Positions 56,120-64,000 of a DNA stretch of 64,000 bases are shown one piece after another (positions within the stretch are counted from its first letter, which is position 1; every line of letters begins with the position of its first letter). Under the pieces are notes generated by a model. The model saw only the letters and a list, made by a program, of their open reading frames with translations, did no database searches and was not told the origin of the DNA. Position numbers and translations under genes: made by a program. The DNA comes from Gimesia chilikensis. GTDB taxonomy: Bacteria > Planctomycetota > Planctomycetia > Planctomycetales > Planctomycetaceae. Location: positions 1 to 64,000 of the forward strand of contig NZ_VTSR01000012.1 of the NCBI RefSeq assembly GCF_008329715.1, given 5' to 3'.

Positions 56120-56464
56120 TTATTGCGGCGGAGCGTTGTCCGGCACCAGTTCCAGGTTGATAATCCGTTCGCGGGGAATCAGCAGCGGTGCATCCAGGCT
56201 GTCGATTCGTTTGAATTCCACCCAGTCCTCGAACACGACCACCCGTCCAATCGGTTTAAGCGGTTTTGATAGATCCCGTTTCCTGGCACTGGAAAACCCT
56301 GTGACATTATCCAGGCCTTTCTGCCACTGAATCGAGCTGACGCCACCCCGATAAATGACCGTATGCTCTGACGACGCTCGATCGGAATAGTACGCGGCTC
56401 CTGCGCCGACCAGCAAAATCATCAAGCCAGCCAGAACGGATAGATATTCCAGTTTTTTATTCAT
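56120..56464 (-). CDS. Small membrane-anchored protein
   Basis: This 114-aa product has one N-terminal membrane segment (LSVLAGLMILLVGAGAAYY) and a basic outer or periplasmic domain (VIYRGGVSSIQWQKGLDNV, GRVVVFEDWVEFKRID). The family is unrecognised. It is the first gene of the operon with the five-segment protein and the SUMF1-like protein. Confidence 0.65.
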   Translation of the reverse strand: MNKKLEYLSVLAGLMILLVGAGAAYYSDRASSEHTVIYRGGVSSIQWQKGLDNVTGFSSARKRDLSKPLKPIGRVVVFEDWVEFKRIDSLDAPLLIPRERIINLELVPDNAPPQ

Positions 56465-56532
56465 GGCAGCGCTCCTTTCAATACGGAATTGTTGTTTTTC
56501 TCGGACAGGTTAGCAGCGACAACAGTAGCGAA

Positions 56533-57600
56533 TCACTCGCCGTGATATCCTTGCCACATCCAGAGCAGGGTGTCGGCCAGGGTCTGTTCGAAGACCTTGC
56601 GGTCGCAGTGCCGGGTCCCCTTGCTGAAGACGTAGCGATAATCGTAACCTTTAGCCTTGAGGGCCTCGGCCGTCCGTTCGTTGGCCATCACCCAGTTGTG
56701 GTACGTCTCTTCCGGATCGTCGGCCCGGAGGTCGTTTTCTGCCACGTGTGTGAAGATCCGTAGCGGCTTTTTGTCGCTGTTTTCAATCAGCTTCATGCTC
56801 GAATGATATTCCCACGCGCCCAGGGGATACTCTGCTTCCTGGGGTGCGTCGTCGTCCTGCTGATCGACGAAGGTACCGGAATAGGTAATCAGGCGGCGGA
56901 ACAGATCGGGTCGGAACCAGCCCATCGTCAACGCCGCCGCACCGCCGGAACTGCAGCCCATCGTGGCCTTCCCCCAGGGATTGTCGGTAAACGCGATGTG
57001 CGGATACGCGGCGCGGATCTGCTTGTTCTTCAGCACGGCCGGCAGGACTTCGTCATTGATAAACCGGGCGTAACGATCGGACATCGTATCGTACTCCAGG
57101 CCGCGTTCGCTCCCTTTACCGTCGTTACCGCCATTCTGGACTGCAATCACAATAAACGCAGGCAGCCGCTGTGCCGGATCTTTCGAGATCGTCAGATTGT
57201 CCAGGGCATTACAGACCAGGTCCATCCGGCTCGGTCCGTCCTGCAGAACCAGAATCGGTGCCTTGGTTCCATCTTTATAGGCTGCGGGAACATAGACAAA
57301 GATCTTGCGGGTTTTTCGCACCTCTTTTTTCGGGTCGAGCGTCTCGTCGGTGCCGGGAAAGATTTTACTCTCCGCCAAAGGCATCTCAAACTCGAAGCGC
57401 TTCCCCTTGGGATTGCCCCGATCTGTGAGTCTCGGATCGATCTTGTAGTTGGGGCCGATAACATAGCTGCCGTTCCCTTTCGTACCCGGCTGCTCGGTAT
57501 ATTTTTCAGCTGCAGCCAAGAATGAAGTCGTCAGTCCGATGACAGCAAAGGCGAAAGCAAAACAGATGAGACGCGCGGACAGCCTGGATTGATTGAGCAT
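56533..57600 (-). CDS. Secreted esterase (enterochelin-esterase/esterase D-like)
   Basis: The start chosen is the ATG at 57600 (MLNQSRLSARLICFAFAFA); a TTG four codons upstream is in frame. The signal peptide ends near SFLAAAEK. The 355-aa hydrolase has FVYVPAAYKDGTKAPILVLQ and a CSSGGAAALTMGWFRPDLF elbow, with GCSSGG as the nucleophile motif. It ends with THVAENDLRADDPEETYHNW and GTRHCDRKVFEQ, which fit the acid and histidine. Related families are Fes/esterase D and feruloyl-esterase-like proteins. The substrate is unknown. Confidence 0.82.
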   Translation of the reverse strand: MLNQSRLSARLICFAFAFAVIGLTTSFLAAAEKYTEQPGTKGNGSYVIGPNYKIDPRLTDRGNPKGKRFEFEMPLAESKIFPGTDETLDPKKEVRKTRKIFVYVPAAYKDGTKAPILVLQDGPSRMDLVCNALDNLTISKDPAQRLPAFIVIAVQNGGNDGKGSERGLEYDTMSDRYARFINDEVLPAVLKNKQIRAAYPHIAFTDNPWGKATMGCSSGGAAALTMGWFRPDLFRRLITYSGTFVDQQDDDAPQEAEYPLGAWEYHSSMKLIENSDKKPLRIFTHVAENDLRADDPEETYHNWVMANERTAEALKAKGYDYRYVFSKGTRHCDRKVFEQTLADTLLWMWQGYHGE

Positions 57601-57766
57601 TATTGATTCCAAGGATTACAGGGGGAATAGTTTAAAGTGAATGAGATGACTCAAACATGAGACTACTCGATCTTTTGCTGACTTTCAATTTTCGCGCTGG
57701 AAATGGCAGGCAGGCCCCTGAAAGGTGTATCATTGAAAAGAATTACTCATGAGGACTCTGACTGAC

Positions 57767-57991
57767 ATGTACTATCGAATTTTAACAGCACCGCCGGGCT
57801 ATCCTCCCGATCAGAATTTCATGCTCGTTCAATATCGAAGTCTCGAATATGCCAATTGCGGGGCAATAAAGAACAGAAACGGTACAGAGTTTTTTGAGAC
57901 CATTGAGGAAGCGCGACAGTATTTACCAGTGACTGCCAGGAAGCTGCCTTTTGAGCCCGAACACCAGTTTCTGGAACTCTGGGAGGAATGA
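57767..57991 (+). CDS. Small hypothetical protein
   Basis: This 74-aa product starts MYYRILTAPPGYPPDQNFML; an ATG at 57749 would add six residues and GAGGAC lies between the two starts. It has no membrane segment. The family is unrecognised. It lies 6 bases before the next gene and probably shares its transcript. Small size makes it less certain. Confidence 0.5.
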   Translation: MYYRILTAPPGYPPDQNFMLVQYRSLEYANCGAIKNRNGTEFFETIEEARQYLPVTARKLPFEPEHQFLELWEE

Positions 57992-57997
57992 ACGAGA

Positions 57998-58450
57998 ATG
58001 GGCTTCTTTAGCAAACTACTCAAGTGGTTTCAGCCTGAAGAGTATGAGGATGCCGACCTGGGCCGACTGATCTCAGTTGGCAGTGGGGACTGGGACGGCT
58101 CCTGGACGCTGGAACCGGGAGGAAAAGTGGTTCCGTTTTCGATCACAGTCCGACCGGAGTCCATTCCCGGCGATCAGCGCACTTTCATGCTGCAAGTAAA
58201 AGACCGCTTCATCGAAATCGAACAGGAACTGGCGCGAACCATGTTCCGGGGGATTGACCCCCGCAACGATGGTTCCACCCCCGAAGAAGTCTTCTCCCAC
58301 ATGCAACTCGATACGATCTATTTTGTCCACCTGGAACGATCACCGCGGGAATGGCAAATCTGGTATGTGAACGACCTGGATCCCGCCGGCCATGCGATTG
58401 GCGTGGAAATGAAAGACTGGCACTATGATGGTTATTCAATGAACGGCTGA
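57998..58450 (+). CDS. Hypothetical protein, possibly immunity-type
   Basis: This 150-aa product begins MGFFSKLLKWFQPEEYED, followed by SGDWDGSWTLEPGGKVVPFS, VKDRFIEIEQELARTMFRGI and IYFVHLERSPREWQIWYVND. The aromatic/acidic layout recalls small immunity-type proteins of the DUF6985 kind, but the match is from memory and weak. It is in a two-gene run with the 74-aa gene. Confidence 0.6.
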   Translation: MGFFSKLLKWFQPEEYEDADLGRLISVGSGDWDGSWTLEPGGKVVPFSITVRPESIPGDQRTFMLQVKDRFIEIEQELARTMFRGIDPRNDGSTPEEVFSHMQLDTIYFVHLERSPREWQIWYVNDLDPAGHAIGVEMKDWHYDGYSMNG

Positions 58451-58579
58451 CCGTTCCAGACATCTGCCTGCGGACAACAGACTAATTTTCCAGATGAGTC
58501 TTCCGAAGCCTGATACAGCCTGCTCTAATGCAGTCACTCTCATGATTTGAATTCAGCCCTTTTTTACAGGTCGATCAAT

Positions 58580-60259
58580 ATGAAGTTTTTATCTCAGTTC
58601 CTCTGCCTAACGGTCATGCTGCTCATGAGCTTTGTCCCGTTCTCTCCTGTGTGGAGTGATTCGGACACCCAGGCGGCGCGTCTGTCCGTGAAAACCGTTC
58701 GTCCCGAAATCCGCTCGCAAACGAAAACCGGGCAGGTTCGCGAACTGATTAAGCCAGCCGCGATGACACATGAGATCGGCGTTGGCTACGTGGCCCGCCT
58801 CAAAATTCCGCATGAAGCTGACAGTAAATCGCGGTCCACCTGCATCCTGCTGGAAGATGGCCAACCCCTGCCGCATCCCCACGCGCTGCATAAGCTGATC
58901 CGCGAGACAGGGAAAGGGCACTATAGTCACTGGACACCGACGACGCTCTATTTTTCCACCAGCGACTCTTCCGATCCCCGCACCAATGGACGCAAATATG
59001 AACTGGTCTGCCCGGAAACCTATACCGAAAAGTCGACGCAATTCGTACTGACCGATGCTGACTCGCTGATCTCATTTCCCGATATCCCCGGCAAACGTGT
59101 GCAACCCGTCAAGCTGGTCTGGGAAAACCGGGATCCACAACAAAGCATCCAGCTGAACTGGATACGCCAGGGGGCCCCCGATCTCTCCAGCCAGCAGGCG
59201 ATGCTCGCCAGCATTCTCAAACCGGGGATGACGGACGAAGAGAAATCGCTGGCGATCTGGAAATTCCTGGTCGACTGGCGGTATCACTTCTATCCGGCAG
59301 AACCGGGAGATGAAGTACACGACCCCGTGAAGTTTCTCAATGTTTACGGCTACGGATTCTGTGATGACTGTGCCTCGAACTTTGCGGTCCTGGCCCGCAA
59401 AGCAGGTGTGCGAAGTCGAACATGGGGGCTCTCAGGACACGTTGTTGCGGAAGCTTTCTATGACGGCAAGTGGCACATGTTCGATCCCGATCATGAAGTC
59501 TTTTATCGCAATGATCAGGGAGTGATCGCGAGTGTTGAGGAACTGGCACAGCACCCTGAACTGATTACAAAAACGCCCCTGGATCCGATCGGCAGTCCCT
59601 CGCAGGCAATTGCCCGGCTCTACACGACGACCGACGACAATCAGCCCTCCGAGCGGAAACCGGCAATTCGAGATTCGAATCTGGCTCCCACTCTGGAACC
59701 CGGTGACCGCCTCGAGTTTGACTACATCGCTGCGGAATATATTCATCGACGCAACATGCCGAACGAGGAACAGCCCCCCGTCGCCGGGAACGGCACTCTG
59801 AAACGCAGCATCACAAAGCTGAAGTCGTTAAAACAGCCGCATCCCCACCAGCGGGACTGGCACTTCACCTGGCCCTATGTGCTGCTGAAAGGGGCGCTGG
59901 AACTCAAGCTCGCACCGGATCAGTCGGCTCCCACAATCTCCGTCTCCTCAAACGGGACTTCCTGGACACCTCTGGAGACGACCCTCAAAGCGGAGAAACT
60001 CACGGTTTCCCTCGATGCCTGGATCAAGCAACAACCCACTGCAGTCTATGGGTTCTATCTTCGCTGCGAAAACACGAACGGCGACGACCCTGCGGCGTCA
60101 GTCGCGCAGCTGAACTCCGAATTCCTGTTCCAGTTCGCCCCCCGCGCACTGGCACACATGCAAAACACGAACAATCACTTCGAGATGAAATTATCTCCTC
60201 CACTACCAGTCAACAGTCAAGGTCTGGCTGTGCAGCTGGAGTGGAAAGTGGTTGAGTGA
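58580..60259 (+). CDS. Secreted transglutaminase-like protein
   Basis: The start chosen is the ATG at 58580 (MKFLSQFLCLTVMLLMSFVP), a clear signal peptide; an ATG at 58547 is in frame. The 559-aa product has an N-terminal beta domain and then a transglutaminase-like domain: GYGFCDDC-ASNFAVLARKAG (Cys264 likely catalytic), GHVVAEAFYDGKWHMFDPDH (His287, Asp302). The final third is beta-rich, with a VYGFYLRCENTNGDD segment. It differs from the EDR1-type protein at 337-1647. It may cross-link or hydrolyse peptides outside the cytoplasm; the reaction is unproven. Confidence 0.82.
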   Translation: MKFLSQFLCLTVMLLMSFVPFSPVWSDSDTQAARLSVKTVRPEIRSQTKTGQVRELIKPAAMTHEIGVGYVARLKIPHEADSKSRSTCILLEDGQPLPHPHALHKLIRETGKGHYSHWTPTTLYFSTSDSSDPRTNGRKYELVCPETYTEKSTQFVLTDADSLISFPDIPGKRVQPVKLVWENRDPQQSIQLNWIRQGAPDLSSQQAMLASILKPGMTDEEKSLAIWKFLVDWRYHFYPAEPGDEVHDPVKFLNVYGYGFCDDCASNFAVLARKAGVRSRTWGLSGHVVAEAFYDGKWHMFDPDHEVFYRNDQGVIASVEELAQHPELITKTPLDPIGSPSQAIARLYTTTDDNQPSERKPAIRDSNLAPTLEPGDRLEFDYIAAEYIHRRNMPNEEQPPVAGNGTLKRSITKLKSLKQPHPHQRDWHFTWPYVLLKGALELKLAPDQSAPTISVSSNGTSWTPLETTLKAEKLTVSLDAWIKQQPTAVYGFYLRCENTNGDDPAASVAQLNSEFLFQFAPRALAHMQNTNNHFEMKLSPPLPVNSQGLAVQLEWKVVE

Positions 60260-60269
60260 GTTTCGCGGT

Positions 60270-61685
60270 TCAATTCGTATAAGGCACCGTCCCGGTTTTC
60301 GGGTCCACCTGGTAACCGAATTTTTCAATGTACTGACTCCCCTGCAGAAACTCGTCCTTCTGAGCGGCCAGTTTCTTGTTGAGCAGCGCATCGAGCTTTG
60401 CCTGGATCGGGGCTGCTTCCGGATCGTTGCATAGATTTTTCAGCTGATACGGGTCTGCTTCGTTGTCGTACAATAACCAGGGTCCACTGAGATCGCGGAC
60501 ATACGTGTAGCGGGTCGTTCTCAAGCCGCGGTATTCCTTTCCACCCCGGCTCCGCTGCCATTCACCAAAGGGAGAAGGGCAGGTGATGACCGTCGCCCCA
60601 TCTGAAGGATTTTTCCCGCCTCGCAGGTAGCCGCTATAATCCAGCCCTTCCACGGTGTCGGGAATCGAAACTTGACAGAGCCCCAGCAGGGTGGGCATCA
60701 GGTCTTCGGAATTGATGGGGGAATCGACGGTGCGACCTTGCGCGTGCTCCGCGCCATTCAACCGGAACAGCATCGGCACCCGCAGCGATTCGTCCCACGG
60801 TTTCTGCTTGCGGATCTGCCCGTGTGAACGCAGCATGTCGCCGTGGTCAGAGGTGAAGACGACGATCGTGTTTTCATCAATGCCGGTCTCTTTGAGTGTC
60901 GCCAGCAGATCGCTGACACAATCATCCAACGCCGAACAATGAGCAAAGTAGCCGGCGAGTTCTTTTTGCGCAGTTGCCTGCTGATCTTGAGGCACATTGG
61001 GACGCACTTTGATCTTCTCCGGCTCATACATGCTCTGGTATTCGGGCGGTGCGGTGTGATACGGATTATGTGGCGAGCCGTACGACATCACCAGCAGAAA
61101 CGGTTGCCCCTTCTGGGACTGGTCCCGAATGAACTGCCGGGCCACGCGCGTCTGGGCAAACGCGTCGTAACCTTCCCAGGTCTGCCGCTGAGGAGAGTCG
61201 CCGTAGTAAAACGAACGGTTGTAGTTGTGCGTGCATTCCAGAGCCCGCCAGAACTCAAAGCCCTGTCGACGTTCCGGCGGCGTGAACGCAGAGCGGCCGC
61301 GACCATCCAGATGCCACTTCCCGATGAATCCGGTCTCATAGCCGGCGTTGTCCAGCACTTCAGCGATCGTCACCGCTTTCGCAGGCAGTTGCACATCGTT
61401 CAGAAACACGCCATGCGTCAACGGACGCTGGCCGGTCATCAGCGAGCCCCGGAAGGGACAACAAACCGGACAGCCGGAAACCGCATTCTGAAAATTAACA
61501 CTCTGTCGGGCCAACGCATCAATATTCGGCGTCTTCACCTGCTCGTTGCCCGCGTAGCCCAGGGACTGTGCCCGCCACTGGTCGGTCAGGATAAACAAAA
61601 TGTTCGGCTGCTTAGTTTCAGCCTGAACCCGACCGGGGATCATCACAAAACAGAGTAATAGACAAACGGAAATGCGAGCCAGCAT
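60270..61685 (-). CDS. Sulfatase (Cys-type, CCPFR)
   Basis: The start chosen is the ATG at 61685 (MLARISVCLLLCFVMIPGRV) with AGGACG before it; a TTG at 61703 is in frame. The 471-aa product has a signal peptide, then NILFILTDQWRAQSLGYAGN and the formylglycine motif C75-C-P-F-R79 in GCPVCCPFRGSLMTG. Also seen are HGDMLRSHGQIRKQKPWDES and a C-terminal RTTRYTYVRDLSGPWLLYDN. It lacks the double Asp of many sulfatases (TDQW instead), as in the choline-sulfatase-like group. It is convergent with the transglutaminase gene. Confidence 0.88.
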   Translation of the reverse strand: MLARISVCLLLCFVMIPGRVQAETKQPNILFILTDQWRAQSLGYAGNEQVKTPNIDALARQSVNFQNAVSGCPVCCPFRGSLMTGQRPLTHGVFLNDVQLPAKAVTIAEVLDNAGYETGFIGKWHLDGRGRSAFTPPERRQGFEFWRALECTHNYNRSFYYGDSPQRQTWEGYDAFAQTRVARQFIRDQSQKGQPFLLVMSYGSPHNPYHTAPPEYQSMYEPEKIKVRPNVPQDQQATAQKELAGYFAHCSALDDCVSDLLATLKETGIDENTIVVFTSDHGDMLRSHGQIRKQKPWDESLRVPMLFRLNGAEHAQGRTVDSPINSEDLMPTLLGLCQVSIPDTVEGLDYSGYLRGGKNPSDGATVITCPSPFGEWQRSRGGKEYRGLRTTRYTYVRDLSGPWLLYDNEADPYQLKNLCNDPEAAPIQAKLDALLNKKLAAQKDEFLQGSQYIEKFGYQVDPKTGTVPYTN

Positions 61686-61985
61686 GGTGAGCGTCCTTAG
61701 CAATGTTGTCGTGTTCGAATTCCCGACACGACCGGTCTCATAGTATAGGAATGGAAGTTTTCAATTATCTATTAGAGACGACACCGATTGCAACGCAAAT
61801 GATGCGAATGACACAGGAAAAGAACCGGTGAAGAATATTAAAGGTTGTTAAGAGCTGCTTTTTCCAGTTGGCTTTCTGCGCCTCTTCCTGTTCTCTGTAC
61901 CAGTCTCTCGCTATTCTAATGTGATTAAGCACCGGGTGGAGTTGCGGTGCTGCAAGACTGATCAGACAAGCTGCAGGATACGAAC
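61686..61985. other. Divergent intergenic region
   Basis: This 300-bp stretch lies between the sulfatase and YjdM genes and is AT-rich around 61740-61860. A minus-strand open frame at 61765-62064 overlaps the YjdM gene and does not look like a protein. No repeat is seen. Confidence 0.4.
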
Positions 61986-62327
61986 ATGAGCGAATTACCG
62001 AATTGCCCGGAATGTGCTGGGGAATATACCTACGAAGACAGAGGCCTGCTGGTTTGTCCGTCATGCGGCCACGAATGGAATCCGGAGGGTGTGGCTGCGG
62101 AGGAAACGACTGGCCCCGTCGTGCGGGACGCTAACGGCAACATCCTGCAAAATGGGGATTCCGTCACCGTCGTCAAAGACCTTAAAGTGAAGGGCTCTTC
62201 GTCGGTCGTCAAGGTGGGAACGAAGGTCAAGAACATCCGCCTGGTCGAAGGAGATCACGACATCGACTGCAAAATTCCAGGGATTGGTTCAATGGGATTG
62301 AAATCCGAATTCGTGAAGAAAGCCTGA
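61986..62327 (+). CDS. yjdM: YjdM/PhnA-family zinc-ribbon protein
   Basis: This 113-aa protein begins [20 protein letters not shown], and the CPEC...[10 protein letters not shown] pairs form a zinc ribbon at residues 7-28. The second half is the PhnA core ([60 protein letters not shown]). The family is named for alkylphosphonate use, but its own function is not settled. It is followed 20 bases later by the TRIC-like gene. Confidence 0.9.
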   Translation: MSELPNCPECAGEYTYEDRGLLVCPSCGHEWNPEGVAAEETTGPVVRDANGNILQNGDSVTVVKDLKVKGSSSVVKVGTKVKNIRLVEGDHDIDCKIPGIGSMGLKSEFVKKA

Positions 62328-62347
62328 CCCGCTTCGTGAGGTGCACC

Positions 62348-63031
62348 ATGAGCGTTGCAGACTTACAATACATCCTCGGAATGATTGGCACAGTTGCCTT
62401 TGCGGTAACGGGCGTGCTGGCAGTCTCGCCGCGCGGCATCGATTTCTTTGGTGCCTGTGTGCTGGGGCTGATCACCGCGATCGGCGGCGGTACCATTCGT
62501 GATGTGATCCTGGGCGTGCCGGTCATCTGGGCTGCAGACCTGAATTACATCTGGGTTGCATTGGGAGCGAGCTTTCTGGCATTCCTCACAAACCGGCATA
62601 TGACGCGCAAAGAGATCTTCAAAACCATGCTCTACCTCGATGCGCTGGGAGTCTCGATGTTTGCGATCCAGGCAGCACAGAAAGTCATGTGGATCGACTT
62701 CGGCATGCCTATCGCCCCGGTCCTGCTGGGAGTGTTGACCGCGATCGGAGGCGGCCTGCTCCGCGATGTTCTCGCAGGACAGCCCACACTGTTAATGCGG
62801 CGAGAGATCTATGCTATTCCGGTCACACTTGGCTGTATCCTGTTTGTCGCGCTGGTCACCTGGCTGCCCCAACATGCCGTCCTGATCGGCGTCGGCTGCT
62901 CTGCCTTGATCATGAGTCTGCGGAGCGCCGTGATCCACTGGGACCTGCACGTCCCGCTCTGGCTGACCATTCAATCGAAAGAGAATGCGATGCATTCGAA
63001 GCAGGACTCAGACAGCCCCCCTGCCAATTAA
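62348..63031 (+). CDS. TRIC-family (UPF0126/YadS) membrane protein
   Basis: The start chosen is the ATG at 62348 (MSVADLQYILGMIGTVAFAV) with GAGGTG upstream; a GTG at 62336 is in frame. The 227-aa product has seven hydrophobic segments in two related halves: AIGGGTIRDVILGVPVIW in the first and AIGGGLLRDVLAGQPTLLM in the second. This duplicated GGG-RDV pattern is the hallmark of trimeric intracellular cation (TRIC) channels and bacterial YadS/YicG. It probably conducts small cations in the inner membrane. Confidence 0.88.
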   Translation: MSVADLQYILGMIGTVAFAVTGVLAVSPRGIDFFGACVLGLITAIGGGTIRDVILGVPVIWAADLNYIWVALGASFLAFLTNRHMTRKEIFKTMLYLDALGVSMFAIQAAQKVMWIDFGMPIAPVLLGVLTAIGGGLLRDVLAGQPTLLMRREIYAIPVTLGCILFVALVTWLPQHAVLIGVGCSALIMSLRSAVIHWDLHVPLWLTIQSKENAMHSKQDSDSPPAN

Positions 63032-64000
63032 TCACAGCTCGAGTTCAATCTGAAGCTTCCGGTTATCCAGCCAGAGCTGCTCGATCCACGTCAGGCTCTC
63101 CATGACTGTGATGCGCGGGTTACCCATCGCGGCCTGCCAGTGTTCCGGGTCGGGCAGCATGAGAAAATAGTTGTTGATCGTATTCAGCATCATCATGTCG
63201 GCGACCGTTGCCAGCTGATCGCGGTCGAGCGTAAATTCCTCGCGATAGCCCTCTACCAGTTTGGCCAGCACATGGCCGGCCAGTTCAGGCGTCGCGCCAG
63301 GCACGCGGAGGCTGGGATAATAATAGTAAATGAACAGCAGGACGGCTAAATCCATCGTCCGCCAGCCGTAACAACCCAGATCAAAATCGATGATCTGCAC
63401 ATCACCGTTCTCAACCAGAAAATTTCCCGCATGCAAGTCCCGGTGCACCAGTCCATAGTGTCCTGCAGGTGTAGAACGGCCCCGCCAGTCAGCGTAATAC
63501 CCGCGCATCGCCTCGACGACCTCGGGGTGAAAATAGTCGGGCAGCGGATCCGGAAACTGTCCGAGTCTGATTTCATGCCACGAGAGACGATCGTGGTCGG
63601 TCGGGAGCTGTAATTCATCCGAAGCCCGATGGATGCGACCAATCTCCCGTCCCAGTTTCAGAAAGAGTTCCTCATTCCACTGGGCGTCGGTCGCCGGGTC
63701 GAGTTGTCGGCCTCCGAAACGTTTAAAACAGCAGACATGCATCGTACCCGCGTCGACTTCAATCGATTCCAGCAGTTCCCCGCCACGCGAAGGGATCGGC
63801 GTCGTAACCGTACATCCATGAGAGATCAGATGCTCCAGCCAGAGCAGTTCTCCCAGCACTTCGCCCCGTTTCCGGAGATTGCCGTCACTGATCCGGATAA
63901 TGACCGGCGCACTGTCGATAAACTCGGTAGCAAAGACGTGGTTCACCCCATCGCGGACTAATTCTGTCTTCTCAGGCACCAGTCCCCAGTGATCAATGCA
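63032..64000 (-). CDS. Aminoglycoside-phosphotransferase-like kinase (partial)
   Basis: The gene runs off the right edge: the frame is open to base 64000, and the first visible residues (CIDHWGLVPEKTELVRDGVN) look like the usual start of the N-lobe, so the true start lies beyond the window. The visible product has an N-lobe (VFATEFIDSAPVIIRISDG), then the APH/SrkA catalytic loop GLVHRDLHAGNFLVENG and the metal motif IIDFDLGCYGWRTMDLA. It ends with an alpha-helical C-lobe. It resembles the YihE/SrkA and homoserine-kinase-like branch, whose substrates vary. Confidence 0.85.
   Translation of the reverse strand, partial: CIDHWGLVPEKTELVRDGVNHVFATEFIDSAPVIIRISDGNLRKRGEVLGELLWLEHLISHGCTVTTPIPSRGGELLESIEVDAGTMHVCCFKRFGGRQLDPATDAQWNEELFLKLGREIGRIHRASDELQLPTDHDRLSWHEIRLGQFPDPLPDYFHPEVVEAMRGYYADWRGRSTPAGHYGLVHRDLHAGNFLVENGDVQIIDFDLGCYGWRTMDLAVLLFIYYYYPSLRVPGATPELAGHVLAKLVEGYREEFTLDRDQLATVADMMMLNTINNYFLMLPDPEHWQAAMGNPRITVMESLTWIEQLWLDNRKLQIELEL

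Overview
The window looks like a piece of a planctomycete chromosome, probably Gimesia or a close relative; the genus is inferred from gene content and was not tested. The signs are secreted proteins from families expanded in Planctomycetota (DUF1501, DUF1549/DUF1553, DUF1552, DUF1592-type cytochromes, PPC-domain proteins, three sulfatases, PQQ-like propellers), many signal peptides and Tat-like leaders, an ECF sigma factor cassette, and a background of about 55% GC broken by clearly AT-rich islands.

Layout. 1-9.8 kb: an EDR1-type transglutaminase fused to a jelly-roll domain, an AT-rich island with a frameshifted DUF4062 gene between 65-bp direct repeats, a HEXXH peptidase, a membrane alpha/beta hydrolase, a ceramidase-like protein and a secreted protein with a DUF1573-like tail. 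9.8-15.4 kb: a minus-strand DUF1549/1553 - DUF1501 - PPC operon. 15.7-23.7 kb: a HAD nucleotidase, a Rieske-PSP1 fusion, an M19 dipeptidase-like protein, an epimerase, a leucine-rich-repeat protein, a tandem alpha/beta hydrolase and a LamG-like protein. 23.9-26.3 kb: ECF sigma factor, anti-sigma factor and a DUF3106-like protein. 26.6-33.0 kb: EboE, XdhC, a GroES-like protein, a ferritin-like protein, phosphoglycerate mutase ApgM and a Tat-exported protein.

33.0-38.6 kb is an AT-rich region of small orphan genes, some bounded by short direct repeats. 38.6-47.7 kb has a DMT-like membrane protein, a PQQ propeller protein, small proteins, an SdiA-regulated-like propeller and a DUF1552-DUF1592 operon. 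47.7-53.1 kb has two overlapping sulfatases, a cyclase-family lipoprotein and an alpha/beta hydrolase. 53.1-58.5 kb has an SMI1/KNR4 membrane protein, a three-gene operon with a divergent SUMF1-like domain, an esterase and small orphans. 58.5-64.0 kb has a second transglutaminase, a third sulfatase, YjdM/PhnA, a TRIC-family channel and an APH-type kinase that runs off the right edge.

The gene content suggests a heterotroph that degrades sulfated and esterified polymers outside the cytoplasm. The least explained material is the interspersed palindromic repeat family, with paired changes in its stem, and the two AT-rich islands bounded by direct repeats. The Rieske-PSP1 and jelly-roll-EDR1 fusions are the most unusual single proteins. 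No rRNA, tRNA, CRISPR array or intact transposase was seen.
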